12,246 bases of DNA, from positions 1 through 12,246 of the forward strand of contig UZAE01012506.1 of assembly GCA_900617975.1 (NCBI GenBank). Reading direction: 5' to 3'. The notes below the pieces were generated by a model. The model ran no database searches. It was not told the origin of the DNA and saw only the letters and a list, made by a program, of their open reading frames with translations. Every line of letters begins with the position of its first letter. Position 1 is the stretch's first letter. Below are positions 9,653 to 12,246 of this stretch, one piece after another. The stretch is from Rodentolepis nana (Eukaryota; Platyhelminthes; Cestoda; Cyclophyllidea; Hymenolepididae). The position numbers were made by a program, and so were the translations under genes.

Positions 9653-12246
9653 ATGCTGAAGCTAATCGAATCGCAGCTTGGCGTATCAGTTTCAATCAAA
9701 TTTCTTGACGCAAATAAAATTAATTCGACTTCAGTTATGCATGACTTGACAAACAAACTTTCGAATGATGAATCAATTTTATTGGGGGGAAATCCTCTTC
9801 CTCTAGACGAAATAATAAATTTTTCTGGCGTTGAAAATCAACTTGAATTAGAATGTGGAGCTACAAGATCTCGCTTTTTCAACTTCTCCGATTACAAGCT
9901 TATAAAACCAAAAGATCTGCCGTAAGCTGAATTGTGGTTTTCTCATCGAAAATCGTTTATAACATATTTTGATGTCGTTATTATTTTTTACATTTTCCTT
10001 AAAACTTAAATTTGTAGGAAATTTTTTATTTGCTTTGACCCATACGTTTTTATAGCCATTATCTCTTTTTAAAACTCATTTTCACTATCAATATGTGTGT
10101 TTTATGATCTTTTTTGCTAATTTAATGTGCTCTGAATACTTCACAATCTCTATGCATTTTGACCATATCGCTAATCTTTAGTTTGAATTGTTTATCTATT
10201 AGCAAATCTTTTATATTTTGCCAACAAATTTACCCCTAGAAGCCTCCGTTGTATTTATAGGACTCGTTTTGATGTTTTTCATTTTTTTATGCAATAAGGC
10301 GTTTAATTTCCCTTGACTTTATTCTGAAATGCTCTTTCTATCTCTTAGTTTTCAACGTAATCGTTTTTTATTTTGTCTTAATTTTCTTTTAGTAACTTTT
10401 ATTCCACTGTTGGAGAAGGTGTTTTACTACCAGTTTGTGGATCTGGTAATTGTCCTCCACAATTAGTAGCTCTCCTTCCCGGTTCTTCACCCAAAACTCG
10501 TCGTGTTCTTCGTCTCTTCACTCTTCCAAGTTTGTTTTTGCAATTTAATAAATAATAAATAGTATTGCGCCTTCTTTTATTATTTTTTTCTATTTAGTTG
10601 TCGATAAAACTGTAAAATTGAATCAACTTCGATCGCAATATATGCCTTTTTGTCGTAAGGTTAACGTTTCTTATGAAGCTTATTACGACATATTTTTCAC
10701 TCGTCTTCACATGAAATTTACCAAACCTACCTCTGGGTTACTTTCCCCTCCTGATAGTTCAACTTCTGTTCGTTTGGTAAGGCTCTTGATCATCTGCATC
10801 TTCTCCTAGATTACCAATATTTTACCTTATTCGACTGAAAAATCTCCTCTCAGTCAAATCAAGTCAGATCTGGATCGAATCAAACGTCTGTTTTTGGCTT
10901 TCCAAAATGAGGATTCTTGGGTGCCGTTAGAAAATCCGATTTTGCAGTCCGATTTAGAAAAAGTTATAGCCATCCATCTTAACAATGGTAAGGTTATTAT
11001 CTTAGAAAATGATGAAATTTTGTCAGTTGTTTAAAATTCTATTGTTCAGAGCAGTAGATTTCTTGGTCTTCATTCTTCACCTTGGTATTGTAGACTCGGG
11101 TTGCTTGTGATTCTTAGGTAATCAGCTAGCTTTACTCTTTGTGATCAGCAATATGCCTTAGTTGTAATGTTTATACCTGCCAAATTTTAATTCTCTTTAT
11201 AAGCCTCCAGCTCTGCGTATTCAATGATTAAATTAGCATCGTGTATGTTATATTAGACCTCTCTTCTGTCCAAAATAGTTAATTAAAGGGTCCTCTTCCA
11301 AAGTATTAAGAGAGTGGACGTCTTGACTAGATCACATTGGAGTATGTGGTGCTAATTACCATGAATCACTTGAAGGCGCAACTACTGATTTAGATTACCA
11401 ACCGCATTGATTAATTCCATCTGACACACTTTAATGGTATATAACGATTTTCTCATAATAGCCTTTCTAAGGCACCTTTTCTCTCATTTCTTTTTCCCAG
11501 TTTTTTTCTAGTCATTCTTTGTTTCTTTTAGAAGGACTTCGTCATCAGACAAGAGATTTAGATATCTCAGAGCATTTATGGGAAGCTCTCAAAGATGCTC
11601 CAAATCGTCGCGTTGCTCGAGAGGGTTTCTTAACAGCCCTCCGACTACTTCAAGAGAAACCGGATTTTTTGACTGTGAGTAGTTCGAACAATAGTTTCCT
11701 TTATGGCTTCCCAACAATTTGGACTTGTTTATTTTTTGAAACGTTTTTTTGGGAAATTTATCATTTTAACGGCATTTTCCAAGTTGTTCGTTTTTTTTCG
11801 CAGAGCGATTTATATTTGATATCTCTGTGCTAACTTTTGATTTGCTTACTTTATTCAATGGATGGTAATTCTATGTTGAAGAATAATAGTTTATATAACA
11901 TTATAGTTTATACTAATTCCCTTCATTTATTAAATCATTATCATGTTTTGCTTTGTGATCAACCAGTAATTTTTCGTTTAGGTTAGTCTCTCAAACTTCA
12001 CACAGTTTGTAAAACTCGCCCGTTCTCACATTATGTCAGGTCGAGGAGAAGTGAATACATTTGACGTACAAGGTCTTCGAATGCTTATTGAAGTGGGTAT
12101 ATTCAAAGTCACTAATGATTGCATTGCGGCTATTCAGGGAGGTATGCTTCCGACATTAAAACTATCATCTACTAGCGTTATTTAAGTAGCGTGTTATATA
12201 TATATATTCTTGCTATTTAGTTACGCCACATGTGGATGTGGGATGT
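9653..12246 (+). CDS. Multi-exon gene, unrecognised protein (partial, runs off right edge)
   Basis: Seven exons join in frame: 9653-9921, 10393-10529, 10598-10776, 10810-10987, 11532-11674, 11982-12141 and 12221-12246, giving 364 residues without a stop. Donors are GTAAGC, GTTTGT, GTAAGG, GTAAGG, GTGAGT and GTATGC; every acceptor ends in TAG after a T-rich tract. I do not recognise the protein. Residues 1-70 mix strand and helix. About 196-355 look helical, with a Lys/Arg/Asp-rich segment at 212-224 and amphipathic stretches around 263-300 (with HLWEAL) and 305-340 (with FVKLARSH), suggesting an all-helical repeat or scaffold. No catalytic motif, signal peptide or clear membrane segment is seen. 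ATG 9653 has G at -3, but CATAG at 9646-9650 is also an acceptor, so earlier exons may exist. I considered a large deubiquitinase helical region and could not support it. Confidence 0.82.
9922..10392 (+). other. Intron 1 of the plus-strand gene (471 nt)
   Basis: It starts with GTAAGC and ends with TTTTAG. It is strongly T-rich on the sense strand, and I see no RNA gene, extra exon or repeat in it. Confidence 0.8.
10988..11531 (+). other. Intron 4 of the plus-strand gene (544 nt)
   Basis: It runs from GTAAGG to TTTTAG. Upstream AGs at 11500 and 11511 are possible alternative acceptors, but only the AG at 11530-11531 completes the split codon smoothly as GAA and leads straight into the exon frame. 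Nothing else was recognised inside. Confidence 0.78.
11675..11981 (+). other. Intron 5 of the plus-strand gene (307 nt)
   Basis: It runs from GTGAGT to GTTTAG. The reading frame stays open for about 50 codons into the intron before a stop at 11831, so retention would give a short hydrophobic, Phe-rich tail. The Phe/Leu-rich translation looks like T-rich intron read as protein, and splicing to 11982 restores a well-composed frame. Confidence 0.75.
12195..12207 (+). repeat. Short (TA)n repeat in intron 6
   Basis: About six TA units lie within the 79-nt intron 12142-12220, just upstream of its TATTTAG acceptor. Confidence 0.85.

Noticed and set aside
11519..11833. Reading frame continuing from the plus-strand exon to a stop at 11831
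   Set aside because: A GTGAGT donor at 11675 and an in-phase acceptor at 11981 give a better model; the extra tail is Phe/Leu-rich, as T-rich intron reads when translated.

Overview
This looks like nuclear DNA from a eukaryote, probably an invertebrate. It contains a classical C2H2 zinc finger, spliceosomal GT-AG introns whose reading frames join exactly, (AC)n, (GT)n and trinucleotide microsatellites, and long homopolymer tracts. There is no operon, ribosome-binding site or other prokaryotic signal. Short introns (one only 33 nt) mixed with long AT-rich ones would suit a parasitic flatworm such as a tapeworm or fluke, but this is a weak inference and I name no species.

Layout. Positions 1 to about 7.9 kb hold no coding region I can support. 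The stretch carries G and C homopolymers, purine-rich blocks, microsatellites and one good imperfect hairpin. It is best read as part of a very long intron of the gene to its right, which is transcribed leftward. Positions 7896-8986 on the minus strand are one large 5' coding exon of a C2H2 zinc-finger protein, probably a transcription factor: a long disordered Ser/Thr/Pro-rich N-terminus with a SUMO consensus and many Ser/Thr-Pro sites, an orphan CxxC, one complete finger, and a second finger cut in half by a splice donor. Positions 8987 to about 9652 are an AT-rich gap. Positions 9653-12246 on the plus strand hold a second gene. I assembled seven exons of it, whose phases match across all six introns, giving 364 residues of an unrecognised, mostly helical protein that runs off the right edge.

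The two genes lie head to head, with about 0.67 kb between their presumed start codons. Base composition supports this: the plus strand is A-rich left of roughly 9.4 kb and T-rich right of it, so each gene is pyrimidine-rich on its own sense strand. The gap holds three imperfect GATTATAAA direct repeats and two AT-rich palindromes, which are candidate shared promoter elements. Nothing in the sequence links the two proteins functionally.

I found no rRNA, tRNA, CRISPR array, intact transposable element or viral gene. No obviously new biological system can be demonstrated. The items most worth following up are the unrecognised plus-strand gene, the divergent promoter, and where the missing zinc-finger exons lie.
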